This document shows, piece by piece, positions 9,510-21,700 of a DNA stretch of 64,000 nucleotides. Location: positions 1 to 64,000 of the forward strand of contig CAUEEP010000344.1 in the NCBI GenBank assembly GCA_958450365.1, written 5' to 3'. Position 1 is the first letter of the stretch. The number at the start of each line of letters is the position of its first letter. The notes under the pieces are model-generated. The model was given only the letters and a program-made list of their open reading frames with translations. It did no database searches and was not told where the DNA came from. A program made the translations under genes and the position numbers. The DNA comes from Mesorhabditis belari. Taxonomy: Eukaryota > Nematoda > Chromadorea > Rhabditida > Rhabditidae.

Positions 9510-12438
9510 ATGAAATTTTCTCGAATGTGGCTGCCCGGATGGCATCCAAAGGGGAAAGCTCCAACACCAGTTTATTCTCGAGATTATCGATGTTGTTGTG
9601 GATGCATGACTTCTTTGGTAATGAATTAAAGTATTAAAATAGTAAATGTTCAAGTTTACAAATACCAAAGTAAACTTGTTCAGTGCTAGGTCAAAACCTG
9701 AACTGGACTTGGCCTGGCACTGAACTAGCCAGCTACCAGCCCAGGCCTGGCTTGTCCAAGTTCTCATTGTAGGCTTAGCCTTAGCGGACACGTTTCATCC
9801 GAAAATGGAGCATACGGGCTCTGGTTAGATTTGGCAAATTTACGTTTTGAGCATTCCTGATTCAGCAACGAGAGAAATGGCAATCCTCTGGCTCGAATCG
9901 ATTCTCAACTTCGAGCTGAGACCATTCCCTTGTTATATTAGTTTGGAAAGAAAGTTCGTAGAAAAAGGTTGTCTGAAATTTCTTAAAAACGAATCCACTA
10001 ATTCAAGAACACTTTGTTCTATTATTGACAAGTCTACTCCAAGAAATTACTTGTAAAAAATGAGTGCGGCTTTCCTGTAAAATTTTAGAGATTTTTGAAA
10101 AATTATTATTTTCCAGCTTAAATTCAGCTCACATTTTTTGCACCAGAAAAACGATTCCTTATGAGCTAAAGCTATCATAAATGAGCAATACGCTCTATAA
10201 TCTCTATGTTTGGCCAAAAATCTTTTGCATAGAAGCTGTATTTCATAAAAATAATTTTTCTGGTGTCATCTTCTTGATACTGCTAAAATAGGTGATTCTG
10301 AAAGGTTAAAGCGTTAGATCAAATTAGCCTTAATCACAAATTTTCCCTATTTTAAGTACTTGATTTTAGGTTTTTAATGAGACCCATTGCCTATCCGTTA
10401 AACCATTAAAAGCTTGTCTAAAGGCTGGTCACTCAAAAAGTGACCAAGTCACTTCAGCTGAAGAAATCTCTTATTTTTTATCTGAAACCCACTCTGATTC
10501 TTTCGTCAAAAACTTTTTGAAATATAGTCAAGTTTATCAAAAAAATCTGGGAAGAATTGATGGCTTGGTTTTTGGGAAATCACCCTGCAAACTTTTCCTA
10601 CGAACTTTCTTGCCAACCTAACATAAACCTAGTTCTAAACAATCCAGATTTAGTTTTAATCAAGCTCAGACCCAAAATTGCTCCTTCACTTTCAGTTCGG
10701 CTTCCGCTTGTTAAACATCTTACTGACTTTCGCTTGTATTTATCAATTGGTGTTCTATGTGAAATTTGTGGCAAGCTTTTGCGATGCATTAGATCGGAAA
10801 CAAAGTGATTATTTCACTCTAGGGGTGAGTTTTACTGAAAAAAAACTGAAAAAGCTTATAAAGATTCTAGTTTTGCTAATAAGTTAACTGTTATATCAGG
10901 CTTTTTCAGGTTAAAACCTTTTTGCTGATCGTTTTCTTTATGGAGCTAATCTTGAGATTCCTTGCCGCACACACTCTCAAGCCGTTCTTCGCGCAAATTT
11001 ACTGGATTCATTTGGTGAGTGAAAAAGAATATAATAAACAAAAATCTGATAATCTGATGGTTAATTTATTTTAAGAACATGAAATCTCAGGTATTTTGGG
11101 GCACTATCCTCACCAGTTTCAACGTTTTCGTGTTATTCATGCTCGTCACTTCACCGTGAGATTTGCTAAAAGATATCTACCGTAAATACTGTAATAGTAC
11201 CTCACCGCTCTCGTAGAGTCGCGTAGTCGCAAAAGTTTTTTAGTATTTCATTTTTTTCAAAGCGCCCGTACTTTTAAAAAATGCGTCTTTGATATCAAAA
11301 AATAGCCCTGAATTTCAGCTATTTCTTGATACCTAAGCGCACATTGTAGCATAAGCTAGACTACACAACACTCCGCACCGTCATTATGGGGGTGGGGAAC
11401 TATTACAGTATTTACGGTATGTTATTGATAAAGATAGCAAACTAGGGTAATTAGGGTTCGACTTTTGAGTTGTTAGAGTTTAAATGAATAGCTCGAATCG
11501 AAACGAGGCTAGAGTTTTTGTGAAAGCTTTCAAATTCAGCACTCTAAAATATCCAGCTTTTTTTTCCTCTTTCATCCTTGCCATGTTGTAAACCACTCCA
11601 AAAAATCGGAGCATCGCGTAGTCTAGCTTTAAACGCATTTTTCTTGCCACCCGTTTATGCTACAGTGTTCGTTTAAGTATTAAATGAAAGCTGAAATTCA
11701 GGGCTATTTTTTGATACCTAAGCGCGCATTGTAGCATAAACCAGTGTCGAGGAAAACTCGTTCAAAGCTAGACTACCCAACACTCCGCACCGTCATTATG
11801 GGGGCGGGTACTATTACAGTATTTACGGTAGATCTAAATCATAGATAACTGTTTTTTCATACCGTAAAATAGCAAGCAAATTTTTTAGGAACAAATTGCC
11901 CGACTTTATTCTAAATATCTTATTGATCCTTTACTCGAAAGAGAGTAAAATCGAAGAGATAAAAATTAATGGTGAGCGAATTTTATCCATTTAGCCATTT
12001 CAGGGAAGATCTCAAAAGCAATTTAGATCTTGTTATCAATATGGTTGTGTTGTTAGTCTACTTTATTTGGATGTTTCAGCTGACTTATTCATTTTATACA
12101 TACGTTAGGTAAATGAATAAAGAAAAATTGTGATTTCAATAGATTTTGGCTAAAAATCCTTTTCAGAGATCTTCAAATGGAAAAAGATGAGCGATGGGAA
12201 GCGAGAATAGTGAATGCAGAGAGAAAGATTGCGGTAATGAATGAAATGAATGAAAGCTTTGAAATAAGAACGAAATGCTACTACTATCAAGTTAGACAAA
12301 TAAGTTCTTCCATAGCTATTCAATCAATGCTAAAAATCAAATAAGTTCTTCTATAGCTATCAGCAAACATAACTTAAAGTATTCAATGATGAAAAGTTTC
12401 AGGAAACACCGCCACCCGCCTACACCGAGCTAATATAA
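9510..12438 (+). CDS. Four-helix membrane protein with PPxY tail (LAPTM-like), copy 2
   Basis: Eight exons: 9510-9617, 10696-10824, 10910-11014, 11091-11155, 11889-11971, 12009-12108, 12167-12233 and 12403-12438, giving about 230 residues. It is paralogous to the 5834-8362 gene: both have a Cys cluster (DYRCCCGCMTSL), the segment RFLAAHTLKPFFAQIYWI, the LTYSFYTYVR ending of the last helix, and a charged tail ending TPPPAYTELI (PPxY). The exon 6 acceptor is chosen at 12008, because the stronger-looking one at 12003 would put the downstream frame out of phase; this junction needs RNA evidence. Intron 1 exceeds 1 kb and contains a CCTGG-rich patch; intron 4 carries two MITEs. Confidence 0.8.
11178..11419. 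mobile_element. MITE with pogo-family terminal repeats
   Basis: The element is 242 bases long. It begins TACCGTAAATACTGTAAT and ends with the inverse ATTACAGTATTTACGGTA, the same ends as the 48-kb pogo-type element. Its interior is non-coding. It lies in intron 4 of the second PPxY-tail gene. A relative follows at about 11600. Confidence 0.85.
11600..11830. mobile_element. Second, partial MITE of the same family
   Basis: The right end (ATTACAGTATTTACGGTA, finishing at 11830) and about 150 bases of interior match the MITE at 11178-11419, including a shared CTCCGCACCGTCATTATGGG segment. No matching left terminal repeat is visible, so it is truncated or rearranged. It shares the same intron as the first MITE. 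Confidence 0.75.
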
Positions 12439-12875
12439 ATCTGTACATTTTGTTGCCGATTGTTTTTTATGATAAAATTCTGTGTGTTTTTTATTGAATC
12501 GGGGAAAAGTGATAATTTATTGACTTATTGCCTAGTTTGTAATGCAAAAATAATAATCAGACAGTTATAAAACAATAAAGAATACTAAATCCTAAATAAA
12601 AGTTGCTTTTCTGTGCTTTTCATCATGAATCCACCAGATCATCTTTTTCTCGTTTCTCGAAAAACTCGGGCTCATTAGTGATCATCATCGATGGGTGATT
12701 ATTAGTGATCATCGATCATCATCATTATAAAATTGCAAATACATGAAACTAACAAGTAACCTTCAAATAACTTAAACCCTTTTGAAAGTTGATGCCAATT
12801 AAGAATTTGTATGTTCTCATTAGAAGTGATTGTTGCGTTTTGGCAAAAGCACATTTATTCAGAATACTTAGCGAC
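12439..12875. other. Intergenic; no gene seen
   Basis: AT-rich spacer between converging genes. A short GTGATCATCATCGATG-type repeat lies near 12676-12724. No further structure can be supported. Confidence 0.5.
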
Positions 12876-13874
12876 TCATTTTTTGACACAAGCCTTTTTG
12901 CACTCAGCCTCATCAGTGAAGTTGTTATCATTTCCGTTACAACCTCCGTAGATAAATCGCTTGCATTCGCCACTCTTCAGATCGAAGTAGAAGCGAGGAA
13001 ATGCGGCTCTAAACATGTAAAAATGTTAAAAGATTAACTAGCCCAAATATGTTCACGAGCCAATCATCTAGTTGAATTGATCTTGTTTTAAAATATCAAG
13101 AGTTTTTTAGTAGATTTCTTAAAGATTAAACTAAACTGTTTTTCTGGAACTTTCGAAACATTGTTAGCATTCGATTATCTATTAGGCAGCAAGTTTTTGT
13201 CCTGTTTTGATGAATGAAAGCTGAGCTATGAATAAAAGCGAAAAAAGTCACTTGCAAAATAGACTCTCTAGAAATTTTTCAGAAAAGAATCCAATTTAGA
13301 AAGTTTTTTGCCAGTATGTCTTATCAACATCTAAATAAAATATTTTGGTTCCCAGAAGCTTATGGTCCAAATCGGCGAATTGCAAACAAAAGCCTCCTGC
13401 TTGAAGCTCAGCCATTAGATCGGGATGAAACTTTGCCCAAAGCTGAGCCGTCTAATTATCATTCAAAATTTATAACAAGCTATGGTTTGCTCTTTGATGA
13501 AACAAAAAAACAACAGAGTTTATCAAGAATTTTTACTCAACCTAATATTAGTTGTTTAATTGGCAGTAGAGTTAGAAAATTTATTCTCTGACTTCAAAAG
13601 CTTTTGATTTATCTTGTGATCAGTTTGTTTAAGTAAACCTGGCTAAACACAATGAAACAAGGCATGAATTCATTATTTTCACGCCGAATTTAGTTTCAAT
13701 CCAGTGCCTACCTGCACGGTCCAGTCTCTCGAGGCAACATGCAGGCAGCGACCTGCCGATTGACTCGCTGAAATAGTCATGTCGAGAATATTACAGGGAA
13801 AATCTGACCTTTGTAGCCTCGTTCGAAACTGCTAAAAGCGCCACCAAGAGCAACATAGACAAAAGGAAACGCAT
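12876..13874 (-). CDS. Secreted Kunitz/BPTI-type protease inhibitor
   Basis: Three exons close in phase: 13874-13809, 13767-13712 and 13008-12876, giving 84 residues. Residues 1-20 are a signal peptide (MRFLLSMLLLVALLAVSNEA). A single Kunitz domain follows, starting CMLPRETGPCR and continuing with FYFDLKSGECKRFIYGGC, a glycine/asparagine-rich turn, and C-terminal ECKKACVKK. The six expected Cys are present. The second Cys is followed by Arg-Ala at the usual reactive-site position, which in the family suggests trypsin-like targets (inference). Intron 2 is 703 bases long and contains an opposite-strand open frame at 13316-13591. Confidence 0.9.
13316..13591 (+). CDS. Possible nested single-exon gene, unknown
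   Basis: A 91-codon frame starts with ATG and ends with TGA, lying wholly inside intron 2 of the Kunitz gene on the opposite strand. The composition is protein-like (start MSYQHLNKIFWFPEAYGP), but no domain, signal peptide or membrane segment is recognised. It could be chance. Confidence 0.25.
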   Translation: MSYQHLNKIFWFPEAYGPNRRIANKSLLLEAQPLDRDETLPKAEPSNYHSKFITSYGLLFDETKKQQSLSRIFTQPNISCLIGSRVRKFIL

Positions 13875-15338
13875 TATAAACGTTTCTCTAATAATTGTTT
13901 AGTTAAATCAGCAATCGAAATAAATTGTATTTGAAAATGATCGCAAAATTGACAATCTTGTAGTTTGAAAGAACCATCATCATCTTTTTTGCAAAGGGGC
14001 GTTCCCAAAGGATCGAGAGATCCTGGTTTTCGAGAGAAATTATGATTTTTTCAATGATGAAAAATTTTCAAGAACTCCTTACATTTTAACCAATTTTTGA
14101 TGGAAAAACATTGAATAAAAACCCATAAAAATCAAAGTGTAAGGAGTTCCTTTTGAAAAATTTCTACAAAAACTTAAGTTTGAGAGAATCTATCATTTTT
14201 CTTCTAGTTTCTGCCCGCAAATTTTTAGCCAAATCGATCGACGGATGGCTGAGGGCTTGAGGATCCTGATAAGGTTCATAATTTTGAATATAATACATTA
14301 TCAAAGAGGTTCTGAAGATCTTCTGAAGGTCTTTTGCCATTTCCAGAAGCCCTATTTAACTTCTTACTGTTTATAGACACTTTCAATCAGCTAAAAATTG
14401 GTTTTAGTGCTTTATGAAAAGAGCAAAAGGTTTTGACAGTGATGGGATTCGAGCCAGATACAAGGGGAGTGTGCGGGGGAAAGCGCACTACCCGTTCACA
14501 CTATTCGATCACTTCTCGGAGAAGAAGTAACTCGGTCCCATACCGTGGCAGCGCCTTTTTTCCAAAAGTGCCCAAACATCAAAAGCATTTTTCTCGAAAA
14601 CTGGATGCTATGGAGTAAAACGGAAAAACACGTATCCCTTAGAAATTCAAGGTGGCTTTTCTGTGCCAAGTCGCATATCTCAAATCGATGCTAAGTTGGA
14701 ACAGTTGGAACATCAAGAAATCTTCAACAATATTTTCAAGTGCTCATCTTCGCTTTTTTTGCAATGTGGCGTTCCACTAATAACCGAAAAATCCCTGTTT
14801 TCGACTGATATTCACGACCTTGAGATTTTCGTATGCACACCTGCACATCGGCGCGAAAATGCGTTTTCTATCGGATTTTTCCGGGAGTACCTTTTTAGAT
14901 GCGGAAAATTGTGCTGATTCCGAATCTGAAGGAATTTTTCAAATCCCTTTGACAGAAATTTTTTAAATTGAGTTTTAGCGGTTTTTTGGTCATTTTGTAT
15001 GGGAAATTTTGTGGTACCCTGCAATTTGGGGCTCGTAACTCGACAATCAGGGTCTAGAACAAAAAAAAGGGGATAATTTTTATTCTAGAGACTCTCACGA
15101 ACATTTTGATACAAAAATCTTCAAATTTGCTCAACTCTACAAAAAGTTATAAATTTGTGGATTTCAAGGAACATGCAACTATCGGTACAAGAAAATAATA
15201 CCCAATTTGGGTGCTTTGGGTTCAACTAAACCAGCTCGGTGACTCTCTCTGTTAAAAACTCACAAAAAAAGCAAATCGATTTCGAATTCAAATCCTTCCA
15301 ACAATTATTTCCACAACCCGTTCTCATTCCATTCAAAA
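13875..15338. other. Gene-poor spacer with repeat fragments
   Basis: No gene is supported. Positions 14080-14100 and 14135-14155 form an inverted pair (AACTCCTTACATTTT and its near complement). The motif TTTGCAA..GGCGTTCC occurs at about 13989 and again near 14757. A tRNA-like sequence is listed separately. Minus-strand frames in 14812-15024 and 15333-15662 show no domains. Confidence 0.4.
14438..14513 (-). other. tRNA-like sequence (tRNA pseudogene or SINE head)
   Basis: Read on the minus strand, about 76 bases begin AGTGAT and end ATCACT, so the acceptor ends can pair. An anticodon-stem-like GTGCG/CGCAC pair and a T-arm-like GGCTCGAATCCC are present. The anticodon loop is eight bases and the D-arm is poor, so a functional tRNA is unlikely. 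Confidence 0.35.
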
Positions 15339-17451
15339 ATGTTTCCCATCTTTATATTGGCTAATGAATTGCTCTTGTTGATCATTGATTATTTGGATAT
15401 TCAAGGAGACAAAGTTATTCAAACAACTTAATTTCTTTGAAATCAAATCTTTAACTCGGGACTCATGCCGAAACACCTTAATCGAATTCGAATTGAGAAA
15501 GAAGACTCGATTTTTACCATTACATTTTGTGAATTGAATATCAAGAATTCGTTTCGTGTTGATCAAAAAGGAGATCGAGTAGATGTTCGAGATGGACGAG
15601 AAAGAAGACAAAAAGCGGATCCATACAATGATCAACGTCAATTTTTGGCCGCTATTTAACAAAACAGAAAGTTGTGAATCATTTCGAGCATATCGAGACG
15701 ATTTTCAGACAAAACTTCATCACATTTCTCATGGGGATTTGAATGAAATTCGAAAATATTCAAAAGCTATTGGAAGAAGTCATTGTTTATGATCGTTTCT
15801 TTATTTCTTTCTCTGATAATGAGCTAAATCAAGAAGAAGTCGGAGAAACCTTTGAATCCTATCTGGCCACAGCTTCAATTCTTTGAAATCTATCCCAACA
15901 TTTTTGCCAAACATTTGGCGAAAAACCGAGATCAAATGCAAAGAAAATCCCGTTCGAAAACTCCGATCCCAACTTTAAAGGTGAGCTTTTTCGGATGGTA
16001 AAATCAGAATTCTTATTGAGAAATGTTATTTACCCATCAAGTATTTAGTTTCCGGTTTATGGGATGGAAAGATGGCATCGATTAAAATTTGGAACCAAAT
16101 GCAGTCAAATCTCGTTGTCAAATACTCGCGCATCGAGCCAAAGAAGTCTGGCATTCGAGTTGTGCACGGCTTGTGGTCGAACCTGGAAGTGCATCCAATA
16201 TTTGTAAGGGTTGAACTTTTGTTTGCTTGAATATTACCTAAAAAAAGTGATAGAAAACTATTATTGTAGTCTAAAATTCTTATTTGAATTAGTAAACTAA
16301 GCAACAATGTTTAATCAAGTTATATTAGATAACTTTAGCTAAGAAATCTCAAATATTGGGTTGGTGAATTGAAAACCGCGGGACTTTGAACTAAAATTTA
16401 TTCAACATAAAACCATCAATTCATTCCAAATAATCTCCATTATTATTGACGACTTCTGCCCATTTTACAGGCAATTTGCGGATTCCTCTTTCGTAGTAGG
16501 ATTTTGGTTTGTGTGTGAGACAAGTGTGAGACTCAAAAATCGAGGACTAGAGACGTCCCAGTTTGAGCACTTTCTTCAAAAGAAACCCATTTTGGTGTCA
16601 ATAGAAAAGTTGTAGAGAATCAAAAATTAGGCTTATAGCCAAATTTCCAAAAAGATACACTTAGTAGTTTCGCTTAAAATGCAAGTTTTGTGAAAATTCG
16701 TAAATTTGGCATTTCTTGAAAACTAGTTTTTGAATCGTTCTGAAAATTTGGATATAAGCTTCATTTTTGATTCTCTACAACACTTCTATTGACACCAAAA
16801 TGGGTTTCTTTTGAAGAAAGTGCTCAAACTGTCACATATGACAATAGCCGGCAGTTTTCAATTCACCAACCCAATAGAAATATGTTTGAATTTCTGTTCT
16901 GTTTTAAAACCATAATATATTTAGCTGTTCTTTAGGCCACTGTGAATATCCCTCCCAATTGCTCTGAGAAGTTTAAGATCAGCTATCGTGGGTTTTGAAG
17001 CCAGAATCTCTTGGAGAAAATTGCTAATGTGAGTTTTAAATCTAAATGATATGCAAATAAATAAAATTAAAAATAAAATAACAAAAAATGATTTAGAATC
17101 GAGAAGGCGACTCCTGGTTAACTCTTCGTTTGACGAAAGAGGTGGATCTCCATTTTTTTCTGAAATGGAGGGAAACCGAGTGAATAATTTTATGATAAAA
17201 CTTTGTCAATAAGTTGCCTTGTATGAAAGTTATTTAAAGTGATCTTAAGCATTTAGGCAAGTCTATTATTAAAGGAAACTTTATTAAGGATATTGAATTT
17301 TTTAGAGGACAATTGGTTCCGCAGTTGACATACGAGAAACCAAGAGAGGACGCGATCGTCGAAGAAAGGCCGAAGAAACTAAAAATGACTTTCAATCTAC
17401 GCATCAACGAGGAATCTATTAATATAAACATTACAGATAACGAAGAATATT
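15339..17451 (+). pseudogene. Decayed F-box-like locus, unresolved
   Basis: The frame opening at 15339 encodes an F-box-like stretch (LANELLLLIIDYLDIQG) but stops after 30 codons. Further protein-like segments follow in changing frames: 15465-15659, 15583-15792, a segment around 15765-15885 (LLEEVIVYDRFFISFSDNEL), a short exon-like piece at about 16050-16205 (CTACGRTWKCIQ), and 17296-17451, which ends in TGA after a plausible TTTTTTAG acceptor. I could not chain these into one continuous model. The mariner remnant at 16356-16874 splits the locus. It is either a decayed gene or one needing transcript data. Confidence 0.3.
16356..16874 (-). mobile_element. Mariner-type element, internally deleted
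   Basis: It is bounded by inverted repeats starting TTGGGTTGGTGAATTGAAAA on the left and the exact complement on the right, each flanked by TA. On the minus strand, 16420-16510 encodes the C-terminal end typical of mariner transposases (YYERGIRKLPVKW). The rest of the enzyme is missing, and the interior also contains a large imperfect palindrome (CCCATTTTGGTGTCAATAG near 16590 and its complement near 16800). Confidence 0.8.
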
Positions 17452-17516
17452 GAGAAAAATGAATTTGATAAGATCTAATGCTCTTTCTGTGAAAATTTTT
17501 TAGTTTTAGTTAAATA

Positions 17517-18158
17517 TTAGGTTGTCCAATAAGTAATGCGTGTTACTTATTTCGAAACCATTGCGAAATCGCTTCGAGCAAATATATGCTCTTTTTAATC
17601 ATCAGCATCTTGTGTTTATTTTTATATATTATTTTATTGATTTGCCTTTGTTTTATGATAGATATGTTGTTTTGCAGATGAAAGGCAAAAAGTTTGTTGT
17701 CCGCGCATCAATGCTCTCAACAATTGGAAAGAGTGCAGCAAGCTCTTTGTCGTAAAGGAGAGGACACTTCGATGATTAAACCGCAGTTTGACAATGCTCG
17801 TCCGCATATTGCAAAAATCGCACAGCAGAAGATTGAGAAGCTTGGATGGTCGACTGTCCCACATCCGCCGTATAGTCCAGACCTGGCTCCATCTGATTTC
17901 CATTTGTTCCGTTCGATGGCGCACGCTCTTGGAGAACACAAGTTCAAAAGTGTTGACGAGGTGCAAAAATGGCTCGACGATTTCTTCTCATCGAAACCAG
18001 CTTCATTCTATTATGACGGACTTCACTCTTTGCTCGGACGATGGAGAAATGTTGTTGCTTGTTGTGGAGAATATATCGATTAATAAAGTTTTCTTTTGTT
18101 AATTTTGTGATATTTTGAAAATCGTGTCAAAACACTCATTACTTATTGGACAACCTAA
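17517..18158 (+). mobile_element. Mariner element, truncated transposase
   Basis: The ends are TTAGGTTGTCCAATAAGTAA and its complement, flanked by TA. The interior retains the C-terminal half of a mariner transposase in the frame running to 18083, including DNARPHIAK (second catalytic Asp region) and PPYSPDLAPSDFHLF (third catalytic region). The N-terminal DNA-binding half and first catalytic Asp are absent, so the copy is non-autonomous. Confidence 0.9.
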
Positions 18159-18182
18159 TACTTTAAGAAGAAGTTGTTTGTG

Positions 18183-18235
18183 ATAAACAGTTGTTGCTAT
18201 TGCTGCTGAATGCAGCAATAGCAACAACTGTTTAT
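18183..18235. other. Perfect 24-bp hairpin
   Basis: Bases 18183-18206 and 18212-18235 are perfect inverse complements separated by the five-base loop TGAAT. The arm begins ATAAACAGTTGTTGC. It lies just beyond the right end of the mariner element and outside any gene. It could be a small-RNA-type hairpin, a transposon end relic or a cruciform-forming palindrome. The very short loop and complete pairing are atypical for a microRNA precursor. Confidence 0.6.
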
Positions 18236-18777
18236 GCAACAAGCAATATAAAAAAATGTTGCTATTAAGTATGCTATTGAATGCCCCATGGGGAAAAGTG
18301 GGGAAAAGGAAAATTGAAAAGTTTTGTAATTTTTGAGTTTAGGAGTTTGATGTGATCCAAATGTTGAGCGTTTCCTTGCTTGCTATTCAGGTTGACTGTT
18401 TTAAGCAGAGTTAGGAACAATTTAAAACACTGTAATCTCAGAATTTTTAGCATCAGCAGCAGTGTTTCAATTAAGTCGTGGACCTGTAAGCCAGGCCAGA
18501 GTGAGCCAGGTCTATTTGGTTGACCAGAAACTAGATCTGAACCTGGCTTCTGGTCTGATCCTGATCTTGCTGACTTGGCCATTAAAAATTGTACGAAGCT
18601 CAACAAAACAAGAAAATACATTGTAAGCATAAAACCACAAAGTTGAGTCACCGGAACCACAGATCGCTTTCCTTTTCATCATTCACTTTGATAAGAAAGC
18701 TTCGTAGCCTTTGAAAAGGGAAAAGAAATGGCGAAAATTCAGTCTAGGCCTTTTCTATTTCAAACTCTGAAATTTCG
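18236..18777. other. Intergenic upstream of the CUB-like gene
   Basis: No gene is seen. Positions 18478-18570 carry one of the CCTGG/CCAGG-rich patches found elsewhere in the window. The minus-strand frame at 18274-18660 is probably spurious. Confidence 0.4.
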
Positions 18778-21700
18778 ATGAAATTCTTATTGATTGCAGG
18801 GTTATTTCTTTTGAAATGTTTATTGAGTGAAGGTATTTGGTCTATTCTAATCACAGGATTTGAGGGAATTTAGGTGCTCCTGTTACTTATGATTTGGATG
18901 CAACGAATCCGTCGTTTATTTTGTATGGACAGGATTTGGATGTGAATGTGAGTATGAAAAAAAAGCTTATTTAAAACGTAAATTTTGAAGTGATTTCAAT
19001 GAAAAAAATCTGTATTGTTGAACTAATGAAAATAAACTAAAATTTTCCAAAAATACTTGAAATCCGATGATTTTTAGCCTCAAACACTGTAGAATCGATT
19101 AATCCAGTTTTCTTTTTAAAGATTTTAAATTTGTTCAAAAGTTTGTTCTATTTTTTAGATCCAGTAATATTTCTTTAGACAACAGTCATTGTCAATTTGC
19201 CAACAAATGGTATCGTCCAAATCAGCGGCCTTTTCCTTGAGCCCAACAAAACTTTCTTTTTGATCACCTCAGCGAATCTCGCTTTTAGGTTATCCTTAAT
19301 CATCTTAAAAACAATTTCTTTGTTTTTCAGTGCACTCGATTTGCAACGTCAAGGTTATTTACGAGTTCCTGGACCGGTTGGATTGAAGTTGCTGGACAAT
19401 TCCACCAACAACTTCTACTTGTCGTTTGTGCTCTATCCTGGAGGTGATTGAGTAGAGATTACATTAGAAAACTGATCTCAACAAATTTTAGATGATAAAG
19501 CTGATTCAACTGGACTCAATAACTATCAATTGTTCCTGTTCACTGGAGAAAGTGTCTCAAGAAAGAGTCTGGAGAAAATTCCTCCATTTTATGTGATTGA
19601 AGCGAGTCAATCTTCGGCGGCGATGATCACAATTATCAATCAAAAGTATTCAAAAGACGCGTGTTATGATTTTGATCTGCAACAAGTTCAAATTGTAAGT
19701 GTTTTAATGTGAATTCAAGGACATGGTTGATATAAACTAGTCATACTTTGTCTACAATCGTTCTAGACTAAATTTTTTGAGGCTTGGTGAAAAAAATCAA
19801 AGAACTTAGTGCACTTAAATTACTCGTAAAGTTTACTTTTTGAGTCTTTCATAAGTTTCTAAAACTTAAGTTCTTTTCAGAGAGACAACTGTGCAATGAC
19901 ATTGTATGCTGGAGCGGCTCCCAGCTACAACCCGAATCTCTATACAATCGACAGTGTCAGGTAAAGCAACTAGACTGATTTCAACTTCGCATTTCATCTT
20001 CAGTCGCTCAAACTATCTCTGGCCAACTCTTTCCGCTGCCTCGTACACATTTTTTGTAAATACCAGCTGTGCGGCCACTTTTTCCTTGATCAACTATGTC
20101 CCAGGTTGGAAACGTTTGAACATTAGTCTTAAAACTATCTATGAATATTATAGCCATATAATGTAGTTATTTCCAGGCACTCGCAGCTTCACATCAGCAA
20201 CAGACACGCAGAGCTCTGTAGTCAGCTGTGACTATCCGGGATTGAAGTACAGTCGCAAAGAAGCCGTCAAACCGTTTCAGCTCACGTTTGATAGTGGGTT
20301 TAGCATTAAACAATCAATATTATGCTATATTTGAGTTTTATTTTGTACAAACTAAAGATTTTCAGCCACCGATCCAAGCACTTATTCGATCCGAACAACT
20401 TACGTGCAAGTCAACGCTGGAACTGGCGGATCTCTGGGGGTGCAGGTTCTCGAAAAAGGAAATGTGACCAGCGATTGGAATAGGTAAACATAATTTTGTT
20501 TAGATCCGTTATAGAACTGTGGTCCAAGGTTTACTATAGTTTAGCCTAAATGGAAATTGTCTCTTAACTATGCATGCTAACCGTTATGTGTGAAAATGTT
20601 TGAATATAAAATTTAGCACCTCAATTTAGCACCTCAACTTCCCCTGCTCCTCCCGATGGAATCGGGCATAGTCTGAAGGTTAAAATTTTCAAAAGATAAA
20701 TTGTTTTTAGATCACTTCTAGTTAAAGCTATTACCAAATAACAAGGTAGTTTTGAATCAAAAACCAAATTTTCAGGTAAACTGGGTGCCTGGTGGTGATG
20801 AGAGAAAAGGATTTTTGTTGAAATGGGCATATGATAAACCGACGATTTATTACATGTCTGCTGCTCATGATCCAGTCATTTTCGATTCACGGAATGATCC
20901 ATTTGTGAGGGTTTTATAGTTTACAAGCAAAATAAGATTATTATTCGAAGATCAATCCAAAACCAAGTCACCGTTTAGTCTAACAGAATCGTCACCGGTT
21001 CAACTATTCAAGTGAATGTGAAGATAATCAATTTCGTTCAAGAGATCTATTTCTACAATGGAAAACAAAATATCAGGTAGAAATCGATCTAGATTCAATA
21101 GCATACCAATCTTTAGTCTATCCACATTAACGAAAGGACCGCAAGTGTTCCAGGATTCCGTCCAGATCACACCGAACACCATAAACTTGTCCCCGACTCA
21201 ATACATCGCTGCTTTTACGAGTTACACGAGTAAATTTTGAAGTATTATTATACCTAGAGTTAGCCTAGAAGTATTATTATTATGACTTGAAGCACTGGTG
21301 TTGTCTTTATAGCTCAAAATTTATAGAAACAGTGTAGCCTTCTAGTGTAGCCAATCCTTCATTTTTCTGCAACTGGGGCAAAAATGAAGAGCTTTATTGC
21401 ACCAGAAAGAGTGTCTTTACATTCTCAAGCACAAAGTGCACTGCTTTCTATTTTTCAGTTCATTAAAAATCTGCAAACTCAGCCTTTTATAGCTCAATCC
21501 GATTATCCGGGTCTGACCGATTATACTCTGTTGAATGTGGCTCAAAACGGAACAACCAATATCATGATTTCATCAAAGAACAACACCCAAGCGCTCACTT
21601 TCACCAGATTTTCCCTTGTCGCCATGTTTCTTGGAAATGTTACAGTGGTAATTGTATGAATCCCAGTCACTTGATCCGAGATTTTAGACTGGTGATGACA

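Noticed and set aside
9847..10056. 69-codon frame in intron 1 of the second PPxY-tail gene
   Set aside because: No splice link, no homology signal; probably chance.
17694..18102. Several overlapping frames as separate genes
   Set aside because: They are alternative frames of the mariner transposase C-terminus.
18183..18235. Calling the hairpin a microRNA gene
   Set aside because: Loop of five bases and perfect pairing are atypical, and expression cannot be judged from sequence.
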